From Pantoea wallisii (GTDB taxonomy: Bacteria; Pseudomonadota; Gammaproteobacteria; Enterobacterales; Enterobacteriaceae), in NCBI RefSeq assembly GCF_002095485.1, contig NZ_MLFS01000036.1:1-48907 (forward strand): a stretch of 48,907 bases of DNA, written 5' to 3'. Shown here one piece after another: positions 35,857-44,675 of the stretch. A model generated the notes under the pieces. That model searched no databases. It was not told where the DNA came from and saw only the letters and a program-made list of their open reading frames with translations. Made by a program: the position numbers and the translations under genes. How positions within the stretch are numbered: position 1 is the first letter of the stretch; each line of letters starts with the position of its first letter.

Positions 35857-37029
35857 ATGAAGCAGGCAGGACTGAACAATTCTCAGGTGCGCAAACATAA
35901 CAAGGCGCTGTTTATGCATCTGATGTGGCGCCATAAGCGCCTGAGCAAATCGCAGCTGGCGCAGCTCAGTGGGCTGACCATTCCGGCAGCCAGTAAAATT
36001 TTGCAGGCGCTTTTGGAAGAGGAGAGAGTGCAGCACTCCAGCGCCACGCTCAGTACGCGCGGCAACAGCAATGGCAGTTTCGAGCTGCCCGCGGCGGGCG
36101 CATGGACGCTCTGTCTGTGCATTAAACCCACCAGCATCGAACTGCAGCTGGCTGATGCACGGCTGGTGGCGCAGGGCGAGTACCAACAGATAACGATCAA
36201 TGCCTTAACCCCGGAGCAGCTGCTGGCGGAGATTGAACAGGTGTGGCGGCACACGGGCAAGCAGTGGCCGAAGCGCCGTATCAACCTTGCGCTGGCGGTG
36301 CATGGTCAGGTTGATCCGGTTACCGGCGTGTCGCAGCATATGCCGCAGGCGGCGTGGCGGAGCCCGCTGCAGCTGAAGTTCCTGCTGGAGGAGAAGCTGG
36401 GGGTTGAGGTGCGCGTCGATAATGATTGCGTGATGCTGGCGCTGGCGGAGAAGTGGCTTAACCGTAATGCGCTCAGTGAATTTTGTGTGATCAATGTCGA
36501 CTACGGCATTGGCTCCTCTTTTGTCATCAACGGCGAAATTTTTCGCGGAAACCTGTATGGCAGTGGCCAGATCGGACACACCATTATCGATCCGCAGGGC
36601 CAGCGCTGTAACTGTGGGCGTCAGGGGTGCCTTGAAACGGTCGCATCCCTGAGCACGCTGAAACAGCTGGCGCAGCAGCGTACGCCCGATGCGCCACCGC
36701 TCACCAGCCGCCAGCTCCTGGCGGCATGGCAGGCAGGTGAGCCGTGGATTGTGGCATGGGCACAGCGCGCGGCAGAAGCGATCGGTATGAGCCTGTATAA
36801 CTTTCTTAATACGCTGAATATCAATCAGATATGGCTCTATGGTCGCAGCTGCACCTTTGGCGATAGCTGGTTACAGACCCTTGTGCGACAGATCGATATT
36901 AACCCGTTCGATCCGCGTGATGCGCTCAAAAGCAGAGCGACCAATGTGCATTTTGGTCAGCTTGATCGCGCACGGCAGGTATTGGGCATTGGCTATCTCT
37001 ACGTGGAGACCGATCCTGGCGCGGGCTAG
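35857..37029 (+). CDS. ROK-family transcriptional regulator
   Basis: The 390-residue protein joins an N-terminal winged HTH (LSKSQLAQLSGLTIPAASKI at about residues 28-47) to a ROK sugar-kinase fold. The zinc motif is clear (GHTIID then CNCGRQGCLET), and the acidic residues of the sugar site include VRVDNDCVMLAL. Such proteins (Mlc, NagC, XylR) are repressors released by sugars or sugar phosphates. A strong AAGGAG precedes the ATG. It is divergent from the RbtT-type/GMC/M24/SDR operon and upstream of a sugar porter, so it probably controls both. Confidence 0.92.
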   Translation: MKQAGLNNSQVRKHNKALFMHLMWRHKRLSKSQLAQLSGLTIPAASKILQALLEEERVQHSSATLSTRGNSNGSFELPAAGAWTLCLCIKPTSIELQLADARLVAQGEYQQITINALTPEQLLAEIEQVWRHTGKQWPKRRINLALAVHGQVDPVTGVSQHMPQAAWRSPLQLKFLLEEKLGVEVRVDNDCVMLALAEKWLNRNALSEFCVINVDYGIGSSFVINGEIFRGNLYGSGQIGHTIIDPQGQRCNCGRQGCLETVASLSTLKQLAQQRTPDAPPLTSRQLLAAWQAGEPWIVAWAQRAAEAIGMSLYNFLNTLNINQIWLYGRSCTFGDSWLQTLVRQIDINPFDPRDALKSRATNVHFGQLDRARQVLGIGYLYVETDPGAG

Positions 37030-37131
37030 TTCACTAAACTCCTGTTACTAAAATCTGTGAAGCTCTGAACTGTCACCTGCCGGTAACAGTGGTGAGATAG
37101 CCGCACTTTGACCCTGGTGCGGAGAGAGCAC

Positions 37132-38568
37132 GTGGCTAATAACTCACAACTTAATATGCGTTACGTATGGAGCATCTGCCTGGTAGCCGCCTGCGGCGGT
37201 TTGCTGTTTGGCTATGACTGGGTGGTCATCGGCGGGGCTAAGCCGTTTTATGAAGCGTGGTTTAGCGTCACCGATCCGGCGGCTTCCGGCTGGGCGATGA
37301 GTTCGGCGCTGGTCGGCTGTGTGTTTGGCGCGCTGCTCTCCGGCTGGTCTGCCGATAAGCTCGGTCGCCGCATGCCGCTGATCGTCGCCGCGCTGCTGTT
37401 TGTGGTCTCAGCACTGGGTACGGCGCTCGCCAGCAGCTTCGCCCTCTTTATCGGATGGCGCATTGTCGGCGGCATCGGCATTGGTATCGCCTCTGCGCTC
37501 AGTCCGATGTACATCGCGGAGATCAGCCCGGCCGATCGGCGCGGTAAATTTGTGGCAGTGAATCAGCTGACTATTGTGATTGGCGTGCTGGCAGCGCAGT
37601 TGATCAATCTGATGATTGCCGACCCGGTAGCAGGCGAGGCCACGCAGGCTGCCCTGCGGGAGAGCTGGAACGGCCAGTATGGCTGGCGCTGGATGTTTGC
37701 TTCAGCAGCGGTGCCCTCGCTGCTGTTCCTCGGCCTGATGATGTGGGTACCGGAGTCGCCGCGCTGGCTGATGCTGGCCGGCAAGCGCGAGCGTGCGCTC
37801 AAAACGCTCAATAAAATTGGCTCACCGGACTATGCGCAGCAGACTTTGCAGGAGATTGCTCACGCGGTGCAGCGCGATCGACAACAGACGCGCGCCAGCT
37901 TTGCCTCTCTGCTGGAGCCACGCATGCGGCCAATCGTATTAACCGGCATGGTGCTGGCGATTTTCCAGCAGTGGTGCGGCATCAACGTGATCTTTAACTA
38001 TGCGCAGGAGATATTCGCTTCGGCCGGTTTTGATATCAACGGCACGCTAAAATCGATAGTTGCCACGGGCCTGATCAACCTTGTGGCGACGATAGTCGCG
38101 CTGCCGCTGGTGGATCGTTTAGGGCGCCGCAAACTGATGCTGCTGGGTGCCGGCGGGTTAACGCTCTGCTACGCGCTGATCGCTGGTGCATATACGCTGG
38201 GCATTACCGGCTGGCCGGTATTGATTCTGGTGCTGGCGGCCATTGCGGTTTATGCCCTGACGCTGGCCCCCGTGACCTGGGTGCTGCTGGCGGAGATCTT
38301 CCCGAACCGCATTCGTGGCCTGGCGATGTCGGTAGCGACCCTGGCGCTGTGGATTGCCTGTTTTGTTCTGACCTACACGTTTCCGTTGCTCAACGCTTCG
38401 CTGGGCGCCGCGGGCAGTTTCATGCTGTATGGCGTGATTTGCGCGGCGGGTTTTGTCTTCGTGCTGCGTCGCGTGCCGGAAACCAAAGGGATCTCGCTGG
38501 AGCAGCTGGAGCAGCAGCTCACCACACCCGCTGCGGCTCGTGGCGAGCAGGCGCGGCAACCGCAGTAA
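37132..38568 (+). CDS. Sugar porter family MFS transporter (XylE/AraE/GalP type)
   Basis: The 478-residue transporter shows sugar porter motifs: GGLLFGYDWVVIGG in helix 1, GWSADKLGRRMPL, RIVGGIGIGIASALSPMYIA and EISPADRRG, PESPRWLM after helix 6, QQWCGINVIFNYAQEIF in helix 7, DRLGRRKLMLLG and PETKGISLEQLE at the end. I start it at GTG 37132, which has GGAGAG seven bases upstream; TTG 37108 is the longer option. It is a proton-coupled sugar importer. It follows the ROK gene by about 100 bases on the same strand, suggesting shared control. The sugar is unknown. Confidence 0.92.
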   Translation: MANNSQLNMRYVWSICLVAACGGLLFGYDWVVIGGAKPFYEAWFSVTDPAASGWAMSSALVGCVFGALLSGWSADKLGRRMPLIVAALLFVVSALGTALASSFALFIGWRIVGGIGIGIASALSPMYIAEISPADRRGKFVAVNQLTIVIGVLAAQLINLMIADPVAGEATQAALRESWNGQYGWRWMFASAAVPSLLFLGLMMWVPESPRWLMLAGKRERALKTLNKIGSPDYAQQTLQEIAHAVQRDRQQTRASFASLLEPRMRPIVLTGMVLAIFQQWCGINVIFNYAQEIFASAGFDINGTLKSIVATGLINLVATIVALPLVDRLGRRKLMLLGAGGLTLCYALIAGAYTLGITGWPVLILVLAAIAVYALTLAPVTWVLLAEIFPNRIRGLAMSVATLALWIACFVLTYTFPLLNASLGAAGSFMLYGVICAAGFVFVLRRVPETKGISLEQLEQQLTTPAAARGEQARQPQ

Positions 38569-38579
38569 TGAAGTGTTAT

Positions 38580-38603
38580 GTGGTCGCCCTGTGAGGCGAC
38601 CAC
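38580..38603 (+). terminator. Terminator between the sugar porter and SDR genes
   Basis: GTGGTCGCC-CTGTGA-GGCGACCAC (9-bp perfect stem, six-base loop) followed by TTTACAT lies 11 bases after the porter stop, between convergent genes. Confidence 0.8.
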
Positions 38604-38624
38604 TTTACATCTAACGTCAGGGGG

Positions 38625-39373
38625 TCAAACCTGCGCCATCCCGCCGTCGACAAACAGCTCTGTCGCGTTGATGAAACTGGATGCATCGGATGCGAGAAAC
38701 GCCACGACCTTACCAATCTCTCCCGCTCGCCCAGACGACCCAGCGGCACCTGCGCGGCCAGGGCATCAAACAGTCCCTGACGCTGATCTTCCGGCACCAA
38801 ATCGCCTAAACCCGGTGTGCGCACAGGGCCCGGGCTGACCACGTTGATGCGGATGCCGCGCTCTTTAACGTCCAGCGCCCATGAGCGGGCAAAGTTACGC
38901 ACCGCCGCTTTACTGGCACTGTAGACGCTGAAGCCGGCGGTGCCCTGCACGGATGTGGTAGAGGATGTCAGAATCACCGACGCTTTATCGCTCAGCAGCG
39001 GCAGCGCTTTCTGCACCGTAAACAGGACGCCGCGCACATTGGTACCAAAAATTCGGTCAAAGTGCTCTTCAGTGATGGCGCCAAGCGGCAGCATGTCGCC
39101 ACCGCCGGCGTTGGCAAACAGAATATCCAGCCGGCCAGCCTGTTTAGCGATTTGGGCATACACAGTATCCAGATCGCTTAACTGCGAGGCATCCGCCCGA
39201 ATGCCGGTGGCAGCGGCGCCAATGCTGGCGACTGCTGCATCCAGCTCCGCCTGACGACGGCCCGTAATGAAAACGCGTGCGCCCTGTGCGGCCAGCTCTT
39301 GCGCTGAGGCCAGGCCGATGCCGCTGGTACCGCCGGTAACTAAAGCAATTTTATCTTTCAGTGATGCGCTCAT
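38625..39373 (-). pseudogene. SDR-family oxidoreductase, one missing base near the C-terminus
   Basis: A classical SDR of about 249 residues: TGGTSGIG coenzyme loop, ANAGGGDM, catalytic Ser in ILTSSTTS and YSASK as the YxxxK pair. After PLGRLGE the frame is lost and would run on without family similarity to 38576. One added base at about 38719-38724 restores EEIGKVVAFLASDASSF, then INATELFVDGGMAQV and a stop at 38625, the standard family ending. The break is probably a sequencing error. It is divergent from a LysR gene at 39508, its likely regulator. Substrate unknown. Confidence 0.82.
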
Positions 39374-39507
39374 GATGTTCTCTCCAGTGTGTTTGTGATT
39401 GTGATGCCTGCGTTGCAGTGCATGGAGAGCAATGTAGCGTTGAGGCTTTTAGTGATAAATGGTGTAAAATCGAAAGGACTATTTCTCTGTGTGGATAATC
39501 GCTGGCG

Positions 39508-40413
39508 ATGGATCAACTGATGGCAATTCGGGCCTTTGCCCGCGTCGTGGAAGCAGGCAACTTTACCCGGGCGGCGGATTCGCTGGATATGCCGAACGCC
39601 ACGCTGAGTAAACTGGTGCAGGAGCTGGAGGCGCATCTGGGCGTACGGCTCCTGCAGCGCACTACGCGGCGGGTGACGGTGACGCCAGAAGGGCATGACT
39701 ATTATGTCAAAGCGCTGCGCATTGTGCGCAACCTGGAGGATATCGACAGCGCGTTCAACGCGGTGAACGGAAAGCCACGCGGCCACCTGCGCATCGACAT
39801 TGGCGGTTCAACGGCGCGCGACGTGCTTATTCCGGCGCTACCGGATTTTGTGGCGCGCTATCCGGAAATTCACATCGACCTTGGCGTCGCGGACCGCGCG
39901 GTTGATCTTATCAGCGATAATGTTGACTGCGTGGTACGCGGCGGCCCCTTAAGCGACTCCTCGCTGGTGGCACGCCATCTGGGCAATGCGCAGATGATCA
40001 CCTGCGCGACGCCGGGCTATCTGAAAACTTATGGCCTGCCGGCTTATCCGCTGGAGCTGAAGAATGGCCACCGACTGGTGAGTTATCTGTCACCGCAAAA
40101 CGGCAGGGCGTTTCCCTTCCGCTTCGCGCGCGACGCAGAGAAGATTGAACTCAAAACTGATCACCGGATAGGCGTAAATGAGAGCAACGCCCACCTTGCG
40201 GCTGCGGTAGCCGGATTGGGAATTATCCAGACCTTTCGTTACGCGGCGGCGGCAGATCTTCTTGCCGGGCGGCTGGTTGAAATCCTTGCTGACTGGCGAC
40301 CGGCGGACTATCCGTTTCATGTGGTCTATCCGCAGAATCGCCACCTGACGCAGCGGCTCCGGGTATTTATTGAGTGGCTCCGCGAGGTGTTTCCGCCGCG
40401 ACTCAACGGATGA
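39508..40413 (+). CDS. LysR-family transcriptional regulator
   Basis: The 301-residue protein has the N-terminal HTH (AFARVVEAGNFTRAADSLDM, then PNATLSKLVQELEAHLG) and the effector domain of the subgroup that often sits beside oxidoreductases (RTTRRVTVTPEGHDYY; LRIDIGGSTARDVLIPALPD). It is divergent from the SDR at 39373 with 134 bp between the starts and probably regulates it. Confidence 0.92.
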   Translation: MDQLMAIRAFARVVEAGNFTRAADSLDMPNATLSKLVQELEAHLGVRLLQRTTRRVTVTPEGHDYYVKALRIVRNLEDIDSAFNAVNGKPRGHLRIDIGGSTARDVLIPALPDFVARYPEIHIDLGVADRAVDLISDNVDCVVRGGPLSDSSLVARHLGNAQMITCATPGYLKTYGLPAYPLELKNGHRLVSYLSPQNGRAFPFRFARDAEKIELKTDHRIGVNESNAHLAAAVAGLGIIQTFRYAAAADLLAGRLVEILADWRPADYPFHVVYPQNRHLTQRLRVFIEWLREVFPPRLNG

Positions 40414-40628
40414 CAGGCGGTAATCAATCTGTTAGTTTTTTAATCTCTCTTTCCTCTTCATGAATACAGGCCCGCGCAATGACGATCTTTGCTGCACACG
40501 ATTTGCCAGAACTTCTGCGCCTGTCTGCTTTCTGCTCTCCGCCACCGCCTGCGGCAATCGTTGTGGTTCATTAGGAACCGAAATCGGTCATACCGTCATT
40601 TCCAACGTTTGTTGCAGGAGCATTAACC

Positions 40629-41483
40629 ATGCGTTTTACCTCTTCATTACTGGCGTCGCAGGCTGCGACGTCGGGTTTCGTGCTGCTGTGGGGCAGTGCC
40701 GCAATTTTCTCCCGGCTGGGTCTCAATAACGCTTCACCTCTGGCGTTATTGATTGTGCGTTTTAGCGTGGCGCTGTTGGCGCTGCTGTTGATCGGCGCTT
40801 TCCGCCGGCGCTGGCTGCCGGAGGCGGGAACACGCCAAACCGTGCTGATTACCGGATTAATCCTGATAGGCGCTTATTCAGTATGCTATTTCCAGGCAAT
40901 GGCTGAAGGTGTTACGCCTGGCCTTATCGCTACCATTATGGGGATTCAGCCGATTCTGACGCTTTGTCTGATTGAAAGGCGGATGCAGGGGATGAGGCTG
41001 GCTGGCCTGCTCATTGCACTGAGCGGCCTGATGCTGCTGGTGTGGCGTAGCCTGGCGGCGTCGCACCTGCCGATTAGCGGGATTCTGTTTGCCCTGGCGG
41101 CCCTATTGTGCATGACGTTTGGCGCGATCATGCAAAAAAACATTTCTCAACATCCGGCTCAGGTGCTGCCGCTCCAGTATGCAATCAGTCTGCTGTTGTG
41201 CGTGGCGCTGCTGCCCGTTAAGACGTTTCACATCAGTTTTACGCTCAATTTCTGGATTGCCGTGCTGTTTCTTGGCCTGATGATTTCGGTGGTTGCACAG
41301 CTGCTGCTCTACCGGCTGTTAAGCCGTGGCAGCATTGTTAATGTCACCAGCCTGTTCTATCTGGTACCGGTCATTACGGCTCTGCTGGATTATCTGCTGC
41401 TGGGCAACGCCTTGCCGGTGTCCGGACTGGTGGGGATGGGGGCCATTCTGGCAGGGATTATGCTGGTGTTTCGTATACCATGA
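40629..41483 (+). CDS. EamA/DMT-family transporter (RhaT/YdcZ-like exporter)
   Basis: The 284-residue protein has ten hydrophobic helices in two EamA repeats (FVLLWGSAAIFSRLGLNNAS; ISVVAQLLLYRLLSRGSIVN). GGAG lies ten bases before the ATG 40629. The 215 bases upstream contain an in-frame-free Cys-rich frame that I do not accept. The family exports metabolites such as amino acids; no substrate can be assigned. It is convergent with the GH15 gene. Confidence 0.9.
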   Translation: MRFTSSLLASQAATSGFVLLWGSAAIFSRLGLNNASPLALLIVRFSVALLALLLIGAFRRRWLPEAGTRQTVLITGLILIGAYSVCYFQAMAEGVTPGLIATIMGIQPILTLCLIERRMQGMRLAGLLIALSGLMLLVWRSLAASHLPISGILFALAALLCMTFGAIMQKNISQHPAQVLPLQYAISLLLCVALLPVKTFHISFTLNFWIAVLFLGLMISVVAQLLLYRLLSRGSIVNVTSLFYLVPVITALLDYLLLGNALPVSGLVGMGAILAGIMLVFRIP

Positions 41484-41534
41484 CCGACGTCATCGCATCG
41501 CATCCCGCCATTCAGCGGCCATAGTACGATGACC

Positions 41535-41578
41535 TGGCCGTGTCGTGGCTGGCTGAATGGGCCGCCACGACACGGCCA
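41535..41578. terminator. Perfect 15-bp inverted repeat between convergent genes
   Basis: TGGCCGTGTCGTGGC (41535-41549) and its exact reverse complement (41564-41578) flank 14 bases between the EamA stop and the GH15 stop. A bidirectional terminator is the simplest reading, although no T-run follows on either strand. Confidence 0.65.
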
Positions 41579-41590
41579 ACCAGAACGCAT

Positions 41591-43405
41591 CTACCCGTGA
41601 TCGGTCAATGCCTGTGCGGCACAGATCAGCGCCAGATGGCTCAGGCCCTGCGGCATGTTGCCGCGCCACTCGTCGGTGCGCACATCGAACATCTCATTAA
41701 ACGTCTCGACGTTGCCGCGCTGGCAGAGCTTATCCAGGATCTCCCGCATCGCCTTCTCGGCACGATCGCACTCGCCCATGGCGGCCCAGGCTTCCACCAG
41801 CCAGAATGAACAGGCGATAAAAGTACTCTCCTCTTTATCCACGCCACTGTAGCGGTAGAGCATGGCGCTGCCGTTGCCTAAATCCTGCTGAATGGCACGG
41901 TAGGTGGCGCGCATACGTTCCGGATTTACACTATTACCGTAGTGATGCACCAGCGCCAGCGCGGCATCCAGTTGATCTTCGCTCTCCGGATAAAACAGGT
42001 AAGCCTGCTTTTGTTCTGACCAGCAGTGCGCCTCAATCCACTCGCTTATCCGATCGCGTTCACGCTGCCAGCGCTTCAGCCACGTGGGTTCGATATGGCG
42101 CGCTTCTGCCATGGCCACAGCGCGATCCAGCGCCAGCCAGCACGCCATTTTAGAGTGCGTGTAGTGCTGCTGCTCCGGTAACTCCCAGATGCCGCTATCT
42201 TTCTGCCGCCACAGATCGGCGCAGTGGTTGGCCAGGTCTCCCAGCATGCGAGACGTGGCAAGATCGAGAATATGTCCGGCACGGATAAACAGTTCGGCGG
42301 TCGCGAGCATATCGCCATACATACTGAGCTGGACCTGATCGCGTGCATTATTACCGATGCGTACCGGCTGAGAATGGTGATATCCGCGCAGTGGGGGATA
42401 GTGCTCCGCCGGCACGATGTCGCCTTCCAGCGTATAACAGGCGCGCAGGGCAGTACCGTGGCGAATGATGGTTTTGGAGAGCCACGAGAACGCGGCTTTA
42501 CAATCCTCCAGCGCGCCAAGAAAAACAAAAGATTTGATGATCAAACAGGCGTCGCGTACCCATGCATAGCGGTAATCGTAGTTCTTCTCACCGCCAATAC
42601 CCTCAGGCAGCGAGGTGGTTGCCGCAGCAGCCAGCGCACCGGTCGGTGAATACCATAAAAATTTCAGGGAGAGCGCGGAGCGGCGCACGTGTCCGGCAAA
42701 GCGGCCGTCGTAGCTCAGGCTGCGCGTCCAGTCGCACCAGGCGGTATGGCTGGTCTCGATACGGGTATCGATAGCCTCCAGATCGGGTACTGCCAGCGGT
42801 TCCCGCTCGGTTACCAGCAGCGCCACCAGCGAACGGCTGCCAGGGGAGGTACGCAACGTCGCGGAGATGCGCTCATCATCACGCTTCTCAATGTGCCAGT
42901 CATCGCTGGTGCGCAGCATCGCCATCAAATCGGCAATATGGTAAACATCGCCTTGCTCCGTGCTGTCCTGCCAGGGCGAACGGGTCTCCGCGACCGTCCC
43001 GAAGCGCAGCGTCAGACGCAGTTTCACTTCGCCATCAACCCCTTCAATGCGCCGCGCGAGCTCACTCCATGGCAGGCGGCCGGCCAGCGTGCTGTTCAGG
43101 GATTCAGTCAGCAGTACGCTTCCGTGCTGCGTCACAAAGCGTGTCTCCAGCACGTTACTGTCAGCACGGTAGGCGCGCTCGGTGTGATAAGGCTCGTCAG
43201 GTTCAATCTGAAAAAAACCGCCGATCTCCGGGTCAAGCAGGCGGTCAAACAGCGGAGGAGAGTCGAGATTGGGGGCGCACCACCAGTCGATAGCGCCATC
43301 GGGAGCAATGAGCGCAACTGAGCGGCCCTCACCAATCGCCGCATAGTCGCCCAGCCGTGCAAATCCCTCTTCACGCATTGGCGAATGCAGAATCTGATTG
43401 TTCAT
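41591..43405 (-). CDS. Glycoside hydrolase family 15 protein (glucoamylase/trehalase-like)
   Basis: The 604-residue protein has the N-terminal beta-sandwich of bacterial GH15 enzymes (LGDYAAIGEGRSVALIAPDG, then IDWWCAPNLDSPPLFDRLL) and the (alpha/alpha)6 catalytic barrel, with YDYRYAWVRDACL, WEL-PEQQHYTHSKMACWLAL and the closing NEMFDVRTDEWRGNMPQGLSH region (shown as DEWRGNMPQGLSH). Related proteins are glucoamylases, dextranases or trehalases. It is cytoplasmic, with no signal peptide. Trehalose or maltodextrin breakdown would complement the treZYX operon 20 kb away, but the substrate is inferred. It lies 74 bases downstream of the YghA-like SDR on the same strand. Confidence 0.9.
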   Translation of the reverse strand: MNNQILHSPMREEGFARLGDYAAIGEGRSVALIAPDGAIDWWCAPNLDSPPLFDRLLDPEIGGFFQIEPDEPYHTERAYRADSNVLETRFVTQHGSVLLTESLNSTLAGRLPWSELARRIEGVDGEVKLRLTLRFGTVAETRSPWQDSTEQGDVYHIADLMAMLRTSDDWHIEKRDDERISATLRTSPGSRSLVALLVTEREPLAVPDLEAIDTRIETSHTAWCDWTRSLSYDGRFAGHVRRSALSLKFLWYSPTGALAAAATTSLPEGIGGEKNYDYRYAWVRDACLIIKSFVFLGALEDCKAAFSWLSKTIIRHGTALRACYTLEGDIVPAEHYPPLRGYHHSQPVRIGNNARDQVQLSMYGDMLATAELFIRAGHILDLATSRMLGDLANHCADLWRQKDSGIWELPEQQHYTHSKMACWLALDRAVAMAEARHIEPTWLKRWQRERDRISEWIEAHCWSEQKQAYLFYPESEDQLDAALALVHHYGNSVNPERMRATYRAIQQDLGNGSAMLYRYSGVDKEESTFIACSFWLVEAWAAMGECDRAEKAMREILDKLCQRGNVETFNEMFDVRTDEWRGNMPQGLSHLALICAAQALTDHG

Positions 43406-43479
43406 GGTTCTTCCCTGTTAGCAGAAACAGCAGCGTGGCTGCCCGCAGGCAGCCACGCAATTCCTCAAACATCGCAGGA

Positions 43480-44373
43480 TCAGAGGGTGCCGGTACCACC
43501 GTCAGAGCACCATACCTGACCAGAGGTAAAGCTGTTCGTGGTTTCAGCGAACGTCACATATAGCGGTGCAATCTCAGCAGGCTGGCCCGGACGGCCCAGC
43601 GGTGCAGTCGCGCCAAACTGTTCGACTTTCTCCTGCGGCTGACCACCACACACCTGCAGCGGGGTCCAGTATGGGCCAGGCGCGACGGCATTAACGCGAA
43701 TCTGCTGCTCGCCCAGCTGTTTTGCCAGCGCTTTGGTAAAGGCCGCAATTGACGCTTTGGTTTGCGCATAATCCAGCAGAATAGCGCTCGGCTCATAAGC
43801 CTGAACGGAACTGGTGTTAATAATGGATGAACCGGCCGGCAGATATTCCAGCGCCGCTTTGGTTATCCAGAACATGGCATAAACGTTGGTTTTAAACGTG
43901 GCATCAAAATCTTCCGTAGAGAGCGTACGAATAGATTCATTAAACTGCTGACGTCCGGCATTATTAACCAGAATATCAAGGCCATCTAATTTTTGAGCCG
44001 CCTCTTTAACCAACTGCTGGCAAAAAGATTCGGAGCGAATATCGCCGGGAATAGCCACGGCTTTACGTCCTTCAGCTTCGATTAATTTTACGACTTCTGC
44101 CGCATCCTCTTCCTCTTCCGGTAGATAATTGATCGCGACATCTGCGCCTTCACGCGCATAGGCAATGGCTACCGCACGACCGATCCCGGAATCACCGCCG
44201 GTGATGAGCGCTTTGCGCCCGGTCAGGCGGCCAGTGCCGCGATAGCTGGTTTCACCGTGGTCAGGACGAGGTTCCATCTTACTGGCTAATCCGGGAATCG
44301 GCTGACGCTGTTTGTTAAACGGCGGCTTTGGATACTCCTGGGTAATCAGCGTTTTATTAGTAAATGAAGTCAT
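43480..44373 (-). CDS. SDR-family oxidoreductase, YghA-like (NADP-dependent aldehyde reductase type)
   Basis: The 297-residue SDR has the long N-terminal extension of the YghA/GsP39 group (PKPPFNKQRQPIPGLASKME, then RPDHGETSYRG), TGGDSGIG coenzyme motif, VNNAGRQ, NTSSVQAYEPS and the YAQTK catalytic pair. E. coli YghA reduces glyoxals and other aldehydes. The C-terminal third (PLQVCGGQPQEKVEQFG...TNSFTSGQVWCSDGG) matches the group. A CRP-like site lies about 50-65 bases upstream of its start. It may be cotranscribed with GH15. Confidence 0.9.
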   Translation of the reverse strand: MTSFTNKTLITQEYPKPPFNKQRQPIPGLASKMEPRPDHGETSYRGTGRLTGRKALITGGDSGIGRAVAIAYAREGADVAINYLPEEEEDAAEVVKLIEAEGRKAVAIPGDIRSESFCQQLVKEAAQKLDGLDILVNNAGRQQFNESIRTLSTEDFDATFKTNVYAMFWITKAALEYLPAGSSIINTSSVQAYEPSAILLDYAQTKASIAAFTKALAKQLGEQQIRVNAVAPGPYWTPLQVCGGQPQEKVEQFGATAPLGRPGQPAEIAPLYVTFAETTNSFTSGQVWCSDGGTGTL

Positions 44374-44420
44374 ACTTATCTCCTTGTACAGTGGAACGTG
44401 TGAATTAAGCCTGGCAGAGA

Positions 44421-44436
44421 TGTGATATTTGTCACG
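44421..44436 (-). promoter_or_regulatory. CRP-like site upstream of the YghA-like SDR gene
   Basis: TGTGA-TATTTG-TCACG is a near-perfect match to the cAMP-CRP core TGTGA-N6-TCACA. It is centred 55 bases upstream of the SDR start codon, so activation or repression of that gene is the likely role. It is about 240 bases from the formate dehydrogenase gene. Confidence 0.6.
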
Positions 44437-44513
44437 TAAAAAAGTGACTGACTGATTTTTATTTAAGCGAATGACAATCTGCCCTGAGATTATTTTTAGT
44501 TACAAAATCACTA

Positions 44514-44528
44514 AGATAATGATTATCT
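44514..44528. promoter_or_regulatory. Fur-box-like palindrome upstream of the formate dehydrogenase operon
   Basis: AGATAAT-G-ATTATCT is a perfect 7-1-7 palindrome that fits the core of the Fur consensus (TGATAAT-N-ATTATCA) except for the outermost base on each side. It is 148 bases upstream of the operon start. The remainder of the 302-bp gap 44374-44675 contains the CRP-like site and no gene. Confidence 0.55.
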
Positions 44529-44675
44529 AACCTTACACACCAAGCGATAACCCTATAAGCGCATCGGTAGAATTGCAGTGTCGGGAAATGAATCTAAGCT
44601 GATTGCATAACTTTACAAAATATCCGGATATTACCGGGTTAATTAAAATAAGCATTGTCGTGTATGAGGCAAAAA

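Noticed and set aside
40460..40729. 89-codon Cys-rich frame upstream of the EamA gene
   Set aside because: It overlaps the start of a clear EamA gene by 100 bases, has no Shine-Dalgarno and its sequence looks like translated non-coding DNA.
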